This document shows positions 43,221 to 53,903 of a stretch of DNA of 64,000 nucleotides, piece by piece. The notes under the pieces were generated by a model. The model worked only from the letters and a program-made list of their open reading frames with translations, was not told the origin of the DNA and made no database searches. Every line of letters begins with the position of its first letter. Positions within the stretch are counted from its first letter, which is position 1. The translations under genes were made by a program, and so were the position numbers. This stretch comes from Escarpia spicata (Eukaryota; Annelida; Polychaeta; Sabellida; Siboglinidae): positions 14,270,081 to 14,334,080 of the forward strand of contig OZ023214.1 in assembly GCA_963995525.1 (NCBI GenBank), in the 5' to 3' direction.

Positions 43221-45198
43221 TGGCTTCCTTTATGTTTTGACACTACAGTTCGATGGCGTGACAGCACTACAAGTGACATTTGTATTACCACGAGGGACGA
43301 TGTCATCTCGCGTGCTAAATCCTTCGCTGGATCCTTCGAAGCTTGCGCTCGGTATTAGGCCCTATGGTTGTTTGAATACTTCCGTTATATATTATGAACA
43401 AAATGACACAATCGTGCAAATATTAATTAAAATTAGAGCACAAGTGCGATTTACAAGTGACTTTTTCAACGGTTTTTTTGTGTGGATATGTGTGTTATCT
43501 TGAATTGTCATGATTAAAATGCATGTGCACTCAAATGTGTTTAACATTTGAACTTTATAAATACAAAATACATATTTATTAATCTTTGTGGCTTGTTCCT
43601 GTGACGTTATTTCCTTTTTTCCTTGTTAGGCTTACATTCAAAAGTCAATAAATTATATACAATGTCCTTGTTATTAAAAGCATACATTGGTGTTTGCAGT
43701 CATGCAATCTATATCAAGAAAAAAGTTGGTATGATAGCATGCTTGCTAAATTGTCGCCTCAAAACTGGAGCATCAATTCAGGGTCCATTGTTACAAGCCA
43801 ATATTTGAGACACATAAATTAGTATTAGGCCTACATGGTGATTGACTTTAGTTGACTGATGTGAACCTATTTACTATGCCAATAACTAATTATATCTGAT
43901 ATGACTACAGTGTTTTGTTGTATGCTATTGACTGTATAACAAGTATTTTTAAGGATTTAAATACTTGTAATGTCACTTAATTAAATGCGGTTACATTTTA
44001 TAGTATTTGAGCAGTCCAACTTCAATAATATTTGTCTTTAACTATTTCTTTTAAATTAATACATTCCAATGACAATGCCTACAATACATTTTTGACAGGG
44101 CTTGGTCCGGACTGTGACTAATGTTGATTAATAGATGACGACACTATTTCGCAAAACGTTATACTGGCTACGGTAGCTGACATTTATTTTTGTAATTATT
44201 TTGAAGGTTATTCCCCCCACCAGCAACTAAGTCGATAACATAGACTCGTACATGTAGACGTTGCGGTATTCAGACGTAGCAACACGCCGCACGACTTACC
44301 GTAAACTAAATCGGCGGATTACAAGCACTCATTATTCCCAATTATATCATAGTATTCACACGTATTTGTACTTTATCACATTCACATTTCTTATTACATT
44401 TCAATTTTGAATACGTCATATTTGTATATATGCAGACTTTGAACTAGAACTGCGGGACTATATAGTGGTCGTAATGATACCTGACGGAACTCGTGAGTGC
44501 CGAGTCACCTTGGCAACAACAAGCTGGTTTCGGCTTGTTATTTCTTACGCGCCGCTTCACCCTCCAAATAAGGCAATAATGTCGAGCTTCCAGGTCGATT
44601 TCGTTTAATTTTACTTCATCGGTGCATAGTTATATGTAAACAAATCGACTGAAGATGGACCTGTGACTTTAACCAAGAATTATGTTTCGACGTTCAATGT
44701 CTTTTTATGCTCGTCACTTTCGTATTTAGGCTTGCAATCGGCGTTTGAAAGTGACCACCGCAGACTTTTGCCAATCTTGCCGCCGGCGAACACGTCAAAT
44801 TCATCATCTATAACTTGTTTTTTTCTGTTGGAATCCTTCTGTGGAAGTATGTGAAAAGTTGCTTACTAACACTTATAGTATATCTAGTAGCCACGCAGTG
44901 CATTAAATTGTTCTGTTTTTATGTGTTTGTATGCGTTTCGTCGGTTTTTCTGAGAGCTACGCTGCGTCGCCTATCGAATTGCTGTATACAGCTTTGGGAA
45001 ACATCTCGCCAATCAAACCGGATGTACAACCACACGCTCCTGGAGCATGATGGCGGCGCCCTGTGCCGATAGTAGCTACGTTTGAAAAATTATTTAAAAT
45101 ATACCGTGACGCTGTACTTGTCAAATCATGGTGACATGTACTCTAAATTGTATGTTCTTATGTTTGGGCTGTGGTTGTTCAATCGTTTCATTTCCCCT
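43221..45198. other. K1L terminal region upstream of the transposase
   Basis: Expected to hold the transposase 5' exons. A THAP domain was looked for on the minus strand and not recognised. An 85-codon plus-strand frame (44815-45072) is conserved in K1R only because the two copies are related. Confidence 0.4.
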
Positions 45199-45202
45199 TT
45201 AA

Positions 45203-46815
45203 GAACGGTCAATAATTGCCCAAGTTGAGCACTGAGACCGTCTCAAGGTTAGTTTTCTGTAGTGGTATTCCATTGTCTATTGATTTTGCTGCTATTGTTG
45301 TTGCTGTTGGCGTTATTGCTATTTTTTCTCTTTATCTTGTCTTTTCCGGTTTGCCTAGTCTCTAGGCTCGATTGTGTGCGTGCGTGCGTGCATGCATGCG
45401 TGCGTGTGTATGTGTTAGTATGTGAAGTTGTAGTTGTAGAGGTCTGGATGGTCTCTCCAGTCTCTTTGGAGGCGGGACTTCAGCTGATTGACTGTCTGTG
45501 CTTGGACTGTGTCTTCTGATAGTGCATTCCAGGATCTTACTACACGGGTGGAAAGGAAAGAATGTCTGGTTCCTGTTGATGTCTGTGTAACTAGTTTTTC
45601 TGTGTGACCTCTTGTGGTTCCAGTGGTTTTTAGGTACATCTGTTTTTGTGGACATAGTTGGCATTTACAGTCCTGGTCGATTTGGTCGAGTCCCTTGATA
45701 ATTTTGAAAGTTTGAATGCTGTCGGCTCTTTGTCTTCTGTAGTGCAGTGTGGGGAGTTTTAGTTCTTTCAATCTGCTGCCGTAGGGTTGTCCTTTTGTTT
45801 CTGGCGCTAGTCGTGTTGCACGCCGTTGGACTTGTTCGATGAGGTCTTGATCTTTCTTTAGGTGAGGGAACCAGACACATGATGCGTATTCCAGGTGTGG
45901 TCTGACCATTGCCTTATATAGTAGTAGGAATGTCTCCTTGTTGAGATGCCGGAATGTTCTGGCTAGACACCCCAGAACTCGATTGGCCTTTTTGACACTA
46001 TTTTCGATGTGGTCGGAAAACTTGAGTTGTATGATGATGGTGACTCCGATGTCTTTTTCTGAGGTCACTGCATCAAGCTTGTGACTGCCTTCACTGTCCA
46101 TTCTCAGGTGGTATTTTTTTCGTGGGTTTGAATGTCCGAGGTGTAGAACGTGACATTTGTCAGGATGTAATTTCATTTGCATTGTATCCGACCAGTCTTG
46201 TAGTTTTGTCAGGTCTTCTTGTAGAGAGTTTGAGGAGTTGATGTCGTCTGTCAATGCTGCAAAGAGCTTGGTGTCATCTGCAAACATAGAGGTCAGATTG
46301 TCCATGCGTCCTGGGATATCGCTGACAAGCATTGTGAATAGTATTGGTCCCAGGACTGACCCCTGAGGAACTCCGCTAAGTACACTACTCCAGTCCGATT
46401 GTTCTCCATGTACTGATACCTTTTGTCTCCGGTCACACAGGAATGCTTTTATCCATCCTAAGGCTTTGTCTTTGATTCCTAAACTTTCCAACTGTTTGAG
46501 AAGGCGCTGGTGTGGGACGGTGTCAAAAGCCTTTGCATAATCAAGGTAGATTACGTCAACAGGTATGTTGTGCATCAAAGCCTCAGTCCAGACATTCAGT
46601 GCTTCCAACAAGTTTGTGGTTGTACTTTTTCCGGCAGTGAAGCCATGCTGTTGCTCACATTCGAGGTGATTTATTTTGATGTGTTGTATGAGCTGTTCAA
46701 CAATTACTCTCTCTAGAGTCTTGCAGATGATTGACGTCAGAGACACCGGTCTGTAATTTGCTGGGTTTCTCTTCTCAGATTTCTTGTATATGGGAAAAGA
46801 AAAGTTGATAAACAA
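45203..46815 (-). mobile_element. 5'-truncated LINE of the CR1/jockey group
   Basis: RT and 3' UTR of a non-LTR element. It was inserted into the 5' UTR of CR1 copy C between 'gcagaaag' (32928) and 'gaaaag' (46816), so its last bases (ggtaagaa) now lie at 32929-32935 across the K1L insertion. K1L landed in the TTAA of its 3' terminus (ccgttcTTAA). Confidence 0.8.
45415..46815 (-). pseudogene. LINE reverse transcriptase, 5'-truncated
   Basis: 466 codons open without a stop. NYRPVSLTSIICKTLERVI, QHGFTAGKSTTTNLLEAL, VIYLDYAKAFDTVPHQRLL (catalytic Asp), [13 protein letters not shown] and FADDTKLFAAL (catalytic Asp pair) are RT blocks 1-5. The thumb and C-terminal part (YKAMVRPHLEYASCVWFPHL; QRRATRLAPE; LPTLHYRRQRADSIQTFKI) are typical of CR1/jockey-type LINEs. 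The endonuclease and fingers upstream are absent, as in normal 5' truncation. The intact frame suggests a fairly recent insertion. Confidence 0.92.
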
Positions 46816-47356
46816 GTGGAATTACTGATTGATAAGTATTATTCTTGCCTTAATATCATTCATAAAGTTGCAGTAAACATATAGTGAGTAGCAGCTGTGC
46901 TTAAAGTTAGTTATATATAGTTAAAGTATTTTAGAACACCTTAGTATAGTGAGTGATAATAGGGTAACTTAGCTTTCGATAAGTTGTAAACAAGATTTAA
47001 CAAACCTGATTATGTGGTAGAATATATAGGAGATAAAGTAACAACCATCAAACTACTTACATAAGATAATATCTGTGTAAGCCAGTACTTGCTAGATATT
47101 CTGATTAGGTACCATTGTTGTTAAAATTAAGCAAGGGCGATAGTCAGGCGGCGCAACCTATATAAATAAAGCAGCCTAACGTAACGTAATTGATTGTATT
47201 TAAATTAGGTCACTACCGGTAATGTTAGCGTTCGTGATAGAATAAATAGCCGGCTGTGTAATTGAAATCTGTAACATAAAGTGTGCTGAAGTGCACAGAA
47301 AACAGTCTTTATAAAGACTAAGTTAGTTAAGTTATTAAATAAATTCTGATAGAGAT

Positions 47357-48441
47357 ATGGCGCCTTGCAAGCGGCAAGTCAAGGCAAAGCGACACTTGGT
47401 GTGCGATCACTGCCACAACTGCTTGGATTTTGCATTGTCCGACTGTGGGAAATCATGGGCAGAAACCATGGAGGAAGGATTCACCTTTCAGTGCACTGGG
47501 TGTTGGAAGGTGGAGTGTCTGCAGAAGGAGATAGTTAGGTTGACAGATATTGTGATGGGAATTAGAATGGAGACAGGTCGAATGGAGAGAGACGACAGGG
47601 AGAAAGGTGAGAATACTGCAAGACTGAAGGTGAATAGCAGTGACAAGAAAACCGAGGAAAGGAGATTGAGAAGAGGGAATTTAAGGTGATTGGAGGGGAA
47701 GAAATTGGAAAATCGACGACAGAAAACGTGACAAGCGTGAAGGTGACAGGGGAGAAAGTGTCCGTAAAGAAGGAGGGAGGGAAGATGGGACGGGAGAGGA
47801 GAGAAGAAAATGAGATGGGAGGAAAGATGAAGGGACGAAAGGAAGTGAGAGCAAATGTGATAGAAGAGAAGTCGATAAAAAGGACGCTGACAGGAGGAAA
47901 GGTGACAAAAGAAAAAGCGACAGGAAAGAATGGATCGGAAGAGAATGTGACAGGAGAAAAGACGACAAGGGGAAAAGACAACAACCAGACAGATGCAAAC
48001 CGAAGAAGAAGCTACTCCAAGGCAGTGGTTAAGGGGGCAATGAGGAAAGAGAGGGTGTTTATAGGCGAATCCATTATGAGAAAGACGGACAAGACACTGA
48101 GCGAGGGGAAGGACGTCGTTGTTTGTCTACCGGGGGCTAGGATTGAACATGTGACTGACAGGGTAGAGAAGGTATTTAGACATGGCAAGGGAGGGTCTAT
48201 AGTGGAACATGTAATAATAACAAATAATGCAGACAGGGAGGGAACAACTGGGATAGTACAGAAGTATAGACAGTTAGTGAGGAAGCTAAAGAAGACAAGA
48301 GTTGAACAGATAATTCTGTCAGGAATTTTGCCAGTAATGGGAGGAAGGGGGGCAACGTATAGAAACTGCAAGAGGATGGCGAACAACGCACTAGTTGAGC
48401 AGATGTGTGAAGAAGTGGGGGTGGGATTCACAGATTTATAG
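47357..48441 (+). pseudogene. CR1 ORF1, copy C, one frameshift
   Basis: The best-preserved ORF1 in the window. N-terminal finger (MAPCKRQVKAKRHLVCDHCH..C..SW..FQCTGCW..C), a basic/acidic linker of about 150 residues, then the SGNH-like esterase: RVFIGESIMRKTDKTL, VVVCLPGARIEHVTDRVEK, then ITNNADREGTTG and ILSGILPVMGGRGATYRNCK. A single frameshift near 47686 separates the halves; the second half then stays open to TAG at 48439. The nucleophile Ser is in GESI. A functional role in retrotransposition is known for the family but cannot be assessed for this copy. Confidence 0.88.
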
Positions 48442-48701
48442 GGATACTTTGTTGGGAGGGAAGATATGTACATGAGAGATGGCCTCCATCTTAGTGGAAA
48501 TGGGGCTGCAGTTTTCTCAGAGAACCTGCTGCGATATGTTGACAGTGGGACAGGTTGCATCTATTTAAACTAGATTCGAAGGGGGACTCAGAGGACAGCC
48601 TGAAACTGGAGGCATAGATAAAGACAGCACAAATAAATCAGCAAAGAACAGTCTGGAAAACTCTTCTGAAGCTGGATATAAATGTGTTTGTTTAAAAAAA
48701 A

Positions 48702-50299
48702 TTGAGTATAATAAACAAAAGAAATGAACTAAACATTATGGTAGAAGATATTGACCCTCACATAATAGGTATAACCGAATCCTGGATCACCACCGATATA
48801 TCAGATGCCGAATTGGGACTGACAGGATATGTAATGTGTAGGAAAGAAAGAATAGGAAGAAGGGGAATTGGAGTTATTTTATGTATTAAAGAAACTATCC
48901 AGGCTTATGAAATAAAATTAGAAAGATATGCAGATTGCGAAGAAGCTGTTTGGTGTAACATAGTTACAGGAAACTCAACTTTAACAGTTGGGTTAGTTTA
49001 TCGAAGTCCACACATAAGCATAAAAGAGAATGACAAAATACAAAACGCTATAAGGGAAGTAAGCAAACGGGACTGTATTGTTATGGGGGATTTTAACCAC
49101 GGGCATATACAATGGAAATCTCTACAGAGTATGGGGAGTGAGGACCACAAGTTTTTAGTTTTAGTTCAAGATAATTTTCTTTCTCAACATTTGCTAGAAC
49201 CAACCAGGGGTGAGAATGTGTTAGACATAGTTTTGTCCTCACAGCATGAATTAGTTGACAATGTGAGCCACTGGGGAGTAGTGATCACAACCAGATACAT
49301 TTTACCATCAAAGTAAAATCAGAAAGGAATAGTAAAAAGCAGTATAGGAGAAATTTCCACAAAGGAAGGTATAAGGACATGAGGAAATATTTAGCAAAGA
49401 TAGACTGGAATAACACACTGAAAAATAAGACAGCAACAGAATGTTCAGTGTTTACCAGGGAATATGTTAGTTCACTGCCAGTACCAGAGGCTAAGTGCAA
49501 GGGGGCAGATTCAGACTATTTAGGACAACTAATTGTAACCCCGGAAATGGTACCTAAGAAAATAAGGGCTATGAAGGATAATAAATCACCTGGAGTGGAT
49601 GGGATTCCGCCCAAATTACTATTGGAAATTGTAAAACAAATTAGTGTACCGCTTGCAACAGTTTTCAATTTGTCATTAGTAGAGGGAGTGGTTCCTTTAG
49701 AATGGAAAGAGGCAAACAATATACCGTTATTTAAAAAGGTTCGAGAAACAAGTCGGAGAACTATAGACCAGTGAGTTTAACGTCAGTGATTTGCAAGGTG
49801 TTGAATTTTGCAGATGATACAAAAGTGTTTAGAAGGATTAAAAGTGATTGATGATCTTGACAAGTTGATCAAATGGTCTGAAAAGTGGCAAATGCTGTTC
49901 AATTTTGGGAAATGTAAATGCCTCCACGCAGGACATGGGAACGAAGAGGTAGAGTATACAATGGGGGGTACTGTACTAAGTACTACTGTAAAAGAAAAGG
50001 ACTTAGGATTAACCATTAGTGCTGATATTAAGGTTTCAGAGCAGTGCGGAATTGCAGCTTCAAAAGGAAATCAAATCCTTGGATTAATTAGGCGAAACAT
50101 AACGTATAAGGAAAAAGAGCTAATAATACCGCTGTACAAAACAATAGTTAGGCCTCATTTAGAATATTGTATTCAAGCGTGGAGGCCAAATCGCAGGAAG
50201 GACATAGATATGCTAGAAAGAGTAGAGAGTAGAGCAACTAAAATGATACCAAAACTGAGGGATCTTAGTTACGAAATACGCCTTAAAAATGCGGCTTAA
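48702..50299 (+). pseudogene. CR1 ORF2, copy C, with two internal deletions
   Basis: Endonuclease domain open at 48702-49316 (EDIDPHIIGITESWITTDIS; LTVGLVYRSPHIS; VMGDFNHGHIQWKSL; GENVLDIVLSS), with catalytic Glu, Asp and Asn blocks present. An RT part at 49379-49774 (DNKSPGVDGIPPKLL; PLEWKEANNIPLFKK) follows, and the C-terminal part at 49808-50299 (QILGLIRRNITYKEKELIIP; RPHLEYCIQAWRP). About 400 bp is missing before 49455. A further stretch carrying RT blocks 3-4 is missing at 49797, where VICK joins directly to VLNFADDTK. The copy is inactive. Confidence 0.88.
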
Positions 50300-50545
50300 C
50301 AACACTAGAGACCAGGAGATTGAGAGGAGATCAGTTAGAAGTGTTTAAAATAATGAATGGTTATGAAAATATTGATAGAAATATTTTTTTCTCAGTCAAG
50401 AAAGATAGAAGGACTAGAGGACATGAAGTTACATTAGCAAAGCAATACATATAGATAAAAGGGTCGGACTCTCGATAAGCCAAAGGGCTCCCTTGCCCAC
50501 CTGCCACCTAGAATTAATTCTCTCGGTGGCAATCTGATTAAATCT

Positions 50546-51150
50546 GGTTAAACTCCGTTAGGTGGCGCTATGGTAAGTTTACTGTGTAAATAAGATGGCT
50601 TTCCGGTTCTTCTAAAGACAACGAAAACCAAATCGATTTCGAAGCAGCTGGTTACCGGTTTGAACCACAAAACAAGGGCCTGTGTTGGAAGATAGGGTAG
50701 AGGCGCGTGCCGGTGGGCACAAACAGGAAGGCCCACGGGCAGTGTAAATGTCGAGGCGCATAACATGCCGAGATGAAATTGACTGGTGTCGGTGTGGAAA
50801 ATGCCGCAGCGATCTCCTTGTTCAGGAACAAGAACAGAATATAGTGTAACAATATCACTTAATGACGTCTCCCCAGAAAGTAGAATAACAGGCCGCTCCC
50901 TTGTCGCAACAGCCACGTTTAATAAAGTTGGTTTACTAGAACTATCGTCTCTGTTCTGCCTGAATACGCTAGCGTCTATACATAATACAGTGAGGCCTGA
51001 ACAGATGTTGTAACATATAGTATGTCTGCTGCCAGGAGGCGGTTGCAACTCGACAGCAAAGCTGTTGGTGAACGTAATTATTAATCTGTTTAGTTTATTG
51101 TTTAAATAATCGATGAGCCTAAGTTCAGGGCTGCGTCTGAACAGCGACAG
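50546..51150 (+). mobile_element. K3, second piece
   Basis: Matches K2 inverted (24857 back to about 24445): ggtggcgctatggtaagttt, aaccaaatcgatttc, and the exon with EIDWCRCGKCRSDLLVQEQE. It keeps Glu where K2 has a stop before IDWC. Relative to K2 it has an extra 178 bp at about 50843-51020. It ends at 'gaacagcgacag', beyond which K2-type sequence resumes only at 62473. Confidence 0.85.
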
Positions 51151-51440
51151 ATAATAATAATAACGACGTGGTTATTCTTCCGGCTGCCGTAACCCAGATT
51201 CAGGTGGCTATTCTTCCGTGAGTTCCGGTGCGCATGCGCGTATACCGTTTACTAATGTCACATACTACGGCAGCCGTAACCGCAATTTGCAACGCTAACA
51301 TTCCGAGAGTGCCGTAATCGCAAGTGCTTGAGTTAAAGTTCCGAGACCGAGAGTGTTGGCTAAGACTAAGTTTGGTGCCGTGTGTAGTGTACCTGCTACG
51401 GCAGCCGTAACCGCAATTGGCGGCGATAACGTCATAATAC
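51151..51440. other. Short stretch with duplicated motif
   Basis: 'ctacggcagccgtaaccgca' occurs at 51267 and again at 51393; related pieces (ggctgccgtaac, gtgccgtaatcgcaa) lie at 51182 and 51309. No coding signal. Family unknown. Confidence 0.5.
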
Positions 51441-51454
51441 AATTTTTATTTCTA

Positions 51455-51835
51455 AAAGTATCACGTGTTTTAATCTGCTATAGTTTTTGAAAACTTATTT
51501 GATTTTTCAGTGTGTTTTTTCCAATTTAAGTTAGTATCTAGAGTTAAACCTAAGTCTAAGAAGTTAATTTCTTCCACTCTCTCAATATTTATATTTTCAA
51601 TTTTGAGAAATAGGCTCTGTGTAGGTTTTTTGGCAGTTGGAAGGTCTTATATTTAGATTTTACTTTTATTTAGTGACAACTTATTAATATTCTGAGTTCT
51701 TCATTTATTACAATTATTTTGAGTTCTTCATTTATTAGAGATTCTATATTTATGTTTTGTGCTTTATCACTAATTGTTTCAATGGTGCTAAATAAAGTGG
51801 TATCATCAGCATATATATTATAAATTTAAACATTT
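51455..51835 (-). pseudogene. Decayed LINE reverse transcriptase fragment
   Basis: On the minus strand, starting near 51830: NIYADDTTLFSTIETISDKA, then NINIESLINEELKI and stops. YADDTTLF is the RT catalytic block, and what follows is the usual inter-block helix. A 17-bp duplication (gagttcttcatttatta) repeats part of the helix. No other RT blocks are recognisable. Confidence 0.65.
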
Positions 51836-52476
51836 GCTTGTGAAAAGTCAGTTATATCTACGGTAATAACTATTCTATCAACAGTGTATTCACATAATTT
51901 ATTATCATGAAATAAATCACACAGCATTTACACAGCACAAGACACATGCAAACGTGTAGGCGTACTTATAATACTATTTAAACATAACAACACCGGCGAT
52001 CTTGAGAAGCATAATGGACATAATTAAATGCCGAACACGATACTGATAGCATTAATTTATGTAATAAACGGATATAAATTAGGTATCACAATATATTATG
52101 CCTAAAATAATATGCAGGCATTGGAATGCAAACAAACGCATTGCATATTACAACCGTGTCGATTGCATAAATCGGCATGCAAAATAATTATCAGTGCAAA
52201 CACTCCTGCTGTTCCAAAATACAATTACATTTAAACTGCATTACAAGTTAATAATTATATACACAAACTCACTGGGTAAACTACGTAAGGACATTGCATG
52301 ATATAAAGGGAACCAATGCTACACATCAATATCCAATTGCAAGGAACTGCCAAATGATCATTGGAATATGAGTTAACCCATTATAAGTTACACCTATCAA
52401 CCTATTATATAATATCATTATGCAATGTACACAAAATAATATGAAAAACATTGACATACATAGCAATTATCAGCAT
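51836..52476. other. AT-rich non-coding stretch
   Basis: Nothing recognised. Confidence 0.4.
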
Positions 52477-52825
52477 TTAACAATCTTTGCAACCCTTGCA
52501 AAACCAAATTTTTACTTTTGGAACACATTTAAAGTGAAACCACTGCAGACAGCTTTCACAAACAATACATTCTTCGTCATGCAGTGCCTCCGTGCATGTG
52601 GCACAATATCACACCGCTTCCTCCTGAAGTTCTGCGGCAATGATCTACACTGCCTGCCAAGCCTTTGTATCAAAGTACTTTTGAATGGCCGCGAGGCACA
52701 CATGGCTGTCAAGGCAAGCAGCTGTCTGCACATTCCTGCTAATGTCTGCATCTCTCAGCAGCCGGTCACCATGGAGTGCCGTCACAACCGTGTCTCTCTT
52801 TGTAAACCAGCACAGCATGGCTGTA
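52477..52825 (-). pseudogene. PHD-finger-like fragment, probably transposon-derived
   Basis: The minus strand at 52605-52477 reads CATCTEALHDEECIVCESCL, then QWFHFKCVPKV and WFCKGCKDC, stop. Spacing C-x2-C-x8-C-x2-C-x4-H-x2-C-...-C-x2-C is that of a PHD or related zinc finger. Upstream, after an acceptor at about 52826 (ttttacAG), an open stretch reads LCWFTKRDTVVTALHGDRLL then QTAACLDSHVCLAAIQKYFD, separated from the finger by a stop and frame change. The combination recalls invertebrate mobile-element proteins in which a finger follows a Ulp1-type domain, but the protease itself is not visible. Confidence 0.5.
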
Positions 52826-53339
52826 AAAAGGATGCAAATATTAGCATTATGTATGCAGTCATAAAACGCAGATGTATAATAGGCACAATCAGGGTTCATA
52901 CAGAATGAGCAAAGTCAAATTAAAGAACATTCAAGAACAGTTTTGATTAGAAGATTAAAACTCTAATTAAATTGCTTTTCACAATGTCAATGATGCTTAG
53001 CGTGTCATGTTTTCACCAAGATTCTCATTAGGCTAAGTGTGCACATAATTTCTCAATAAGTGTGAGATATTGCCTGCACAAGTCAGTCTTAGCAAGTCCA
53101 CGATGTGATATTTATTTTCAAAATGTTGGCTCTGCCTTAGCCTAGCCTTTAATGATAATTTAACTTGCCTAAATTATTAGCAGTGTCTGCCTACAAGGTC
53201 CTCCTTCGGGGAGTAACATATTATTTATATATAAACAAGATTATGCAGGACCATACCGAAATCCGGGCCAGTAACTTTCACAGGCGGGCCACTAACTTTT
53301 CAAATCTACTGGCCCTCTCAAAACCTTAATGTCAAGGCC
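52826..53339. other. Non-coding stretch
   Basis: Nothing recognised. Confidence 0.35.
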
Positions 53340-53610
53340 TGAGTACTATGATGTACTGTTTGTAAATATTGTTTAAAATTGTATAACAATTATTTATTTG
53401 CCACAAAAATGAAAATATGGTAATTTGATATAACAATGTTTCTAACTTTTATTTATCCAGGCAAATATAATGTCATGGATATCATTTATTAATTATATAT
53501 ATATTGTACAGTAATATATTGTAATTACATATGTGAAAACAAATTGTAAGCTGTCTGGATAAATAAAATTTTGAAATATTGTTATATATAATTACCATAT
53601 TTTAATAGTT
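53340..53610. repeat. Core of the palindromic element, second copy
   Basis: Aligns with 29880-30120 (ttatttatttgccacaaaaa; ggcaaatataatgtcatgga; tgtaattacatatgtgaaaa; gataaataaaattttgaaat). Only the central part of the 29.2-30.8 kb palindrome is present, with no tRNA-like arms. Confidence 0.8.
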
Positions 53611-53794
53611 ATGATTTTTTTTAGATGAAATATATACATCCAAAATTTGAGTTGATGTACACGAGACAAGTCTCTCCGACATTATAATAATATTATACAG
53701 GTGAAATACAGTATTATTTTAAGCAGTAACATTTATTTATGTAAAAGACTATCTGTACATAAATTCTAAAAAAGATGCAGTCAGTCTGCTTTAC

Positions 53795-53903
53795 CTCCGA
53801 CACCTCATGATTGTGGATGACATCTATTGTTTTCACGTCAAGCTGCTGGTAGTCGGCTCCGAGTCCAATTTTAATTCCAGCTTGGCATTGTCTCTTTAGT
53901 GTC
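53795..53903 (-). other. Possible orphan coding exon
   Basis: Minus strand: acceptor ttaattatcatttcAG, 109 bp with one open frame (LKRQCQAGIKIGLGADYQQL, then DVKTIDVIHNHEVSE), donor GTAAAG. Low-complexity-free sequence with both splice signals in an AT-rich setting suggests an exon, perhaps of the same mobile gene as the finger at 52477-52825. No domain recognised. Confidence 0.3.

Larger units (their letters stand above)
32940..45198. mobile_element. K1L: second-family Kolobok transposon
   Basis: TTAA at 32936-32939 and 45199-45202. Inverted ends AGGGGAAATGAAA on both sides (13 bp). It contains a ballast-like gene on + (33634-39718) and a Kolobok transposase on - (about 43220-41020). A Ty3/gypsy element and its 4-bp duplication account for 5021 bp, leaving about 7.2 kb of transposon. 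K1R (55179-61309) is an inverted, truncated relative that aligns along the whole right part. Confidence 0.9.
46816..50545 (+). mobile_element. CR1 LINE copy C, main part
   Basis: 5' UTR from 46816, ORF1 and ORF2, 3' UTR and a tail of 10-bp units (aatctggtta type) ending at 50545. It interrupts K3: the sequence after the tail (actccgttaggtggcgct) continues the K2-type sequence that stopped at 32872. Two internal deletions relative to copy A lie near 49455 and 49797. Confidence 0.9.

Noticed and set aside
44815..45072. 85-codon 'membrane-like' protein conserved at 55300-55557
   Set aside because: The two copies are simply the inverted termini of K1R and K1L. Conservation is explained by shared ancestry of the transposon, and the frame is opposite to the transposase leader.
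50548..51048. 166-codon minus-strand frame in K3
   Set aside because: Antisense to the ballast-like exon and crosses the 178-bp extra segment; no domain similarity.
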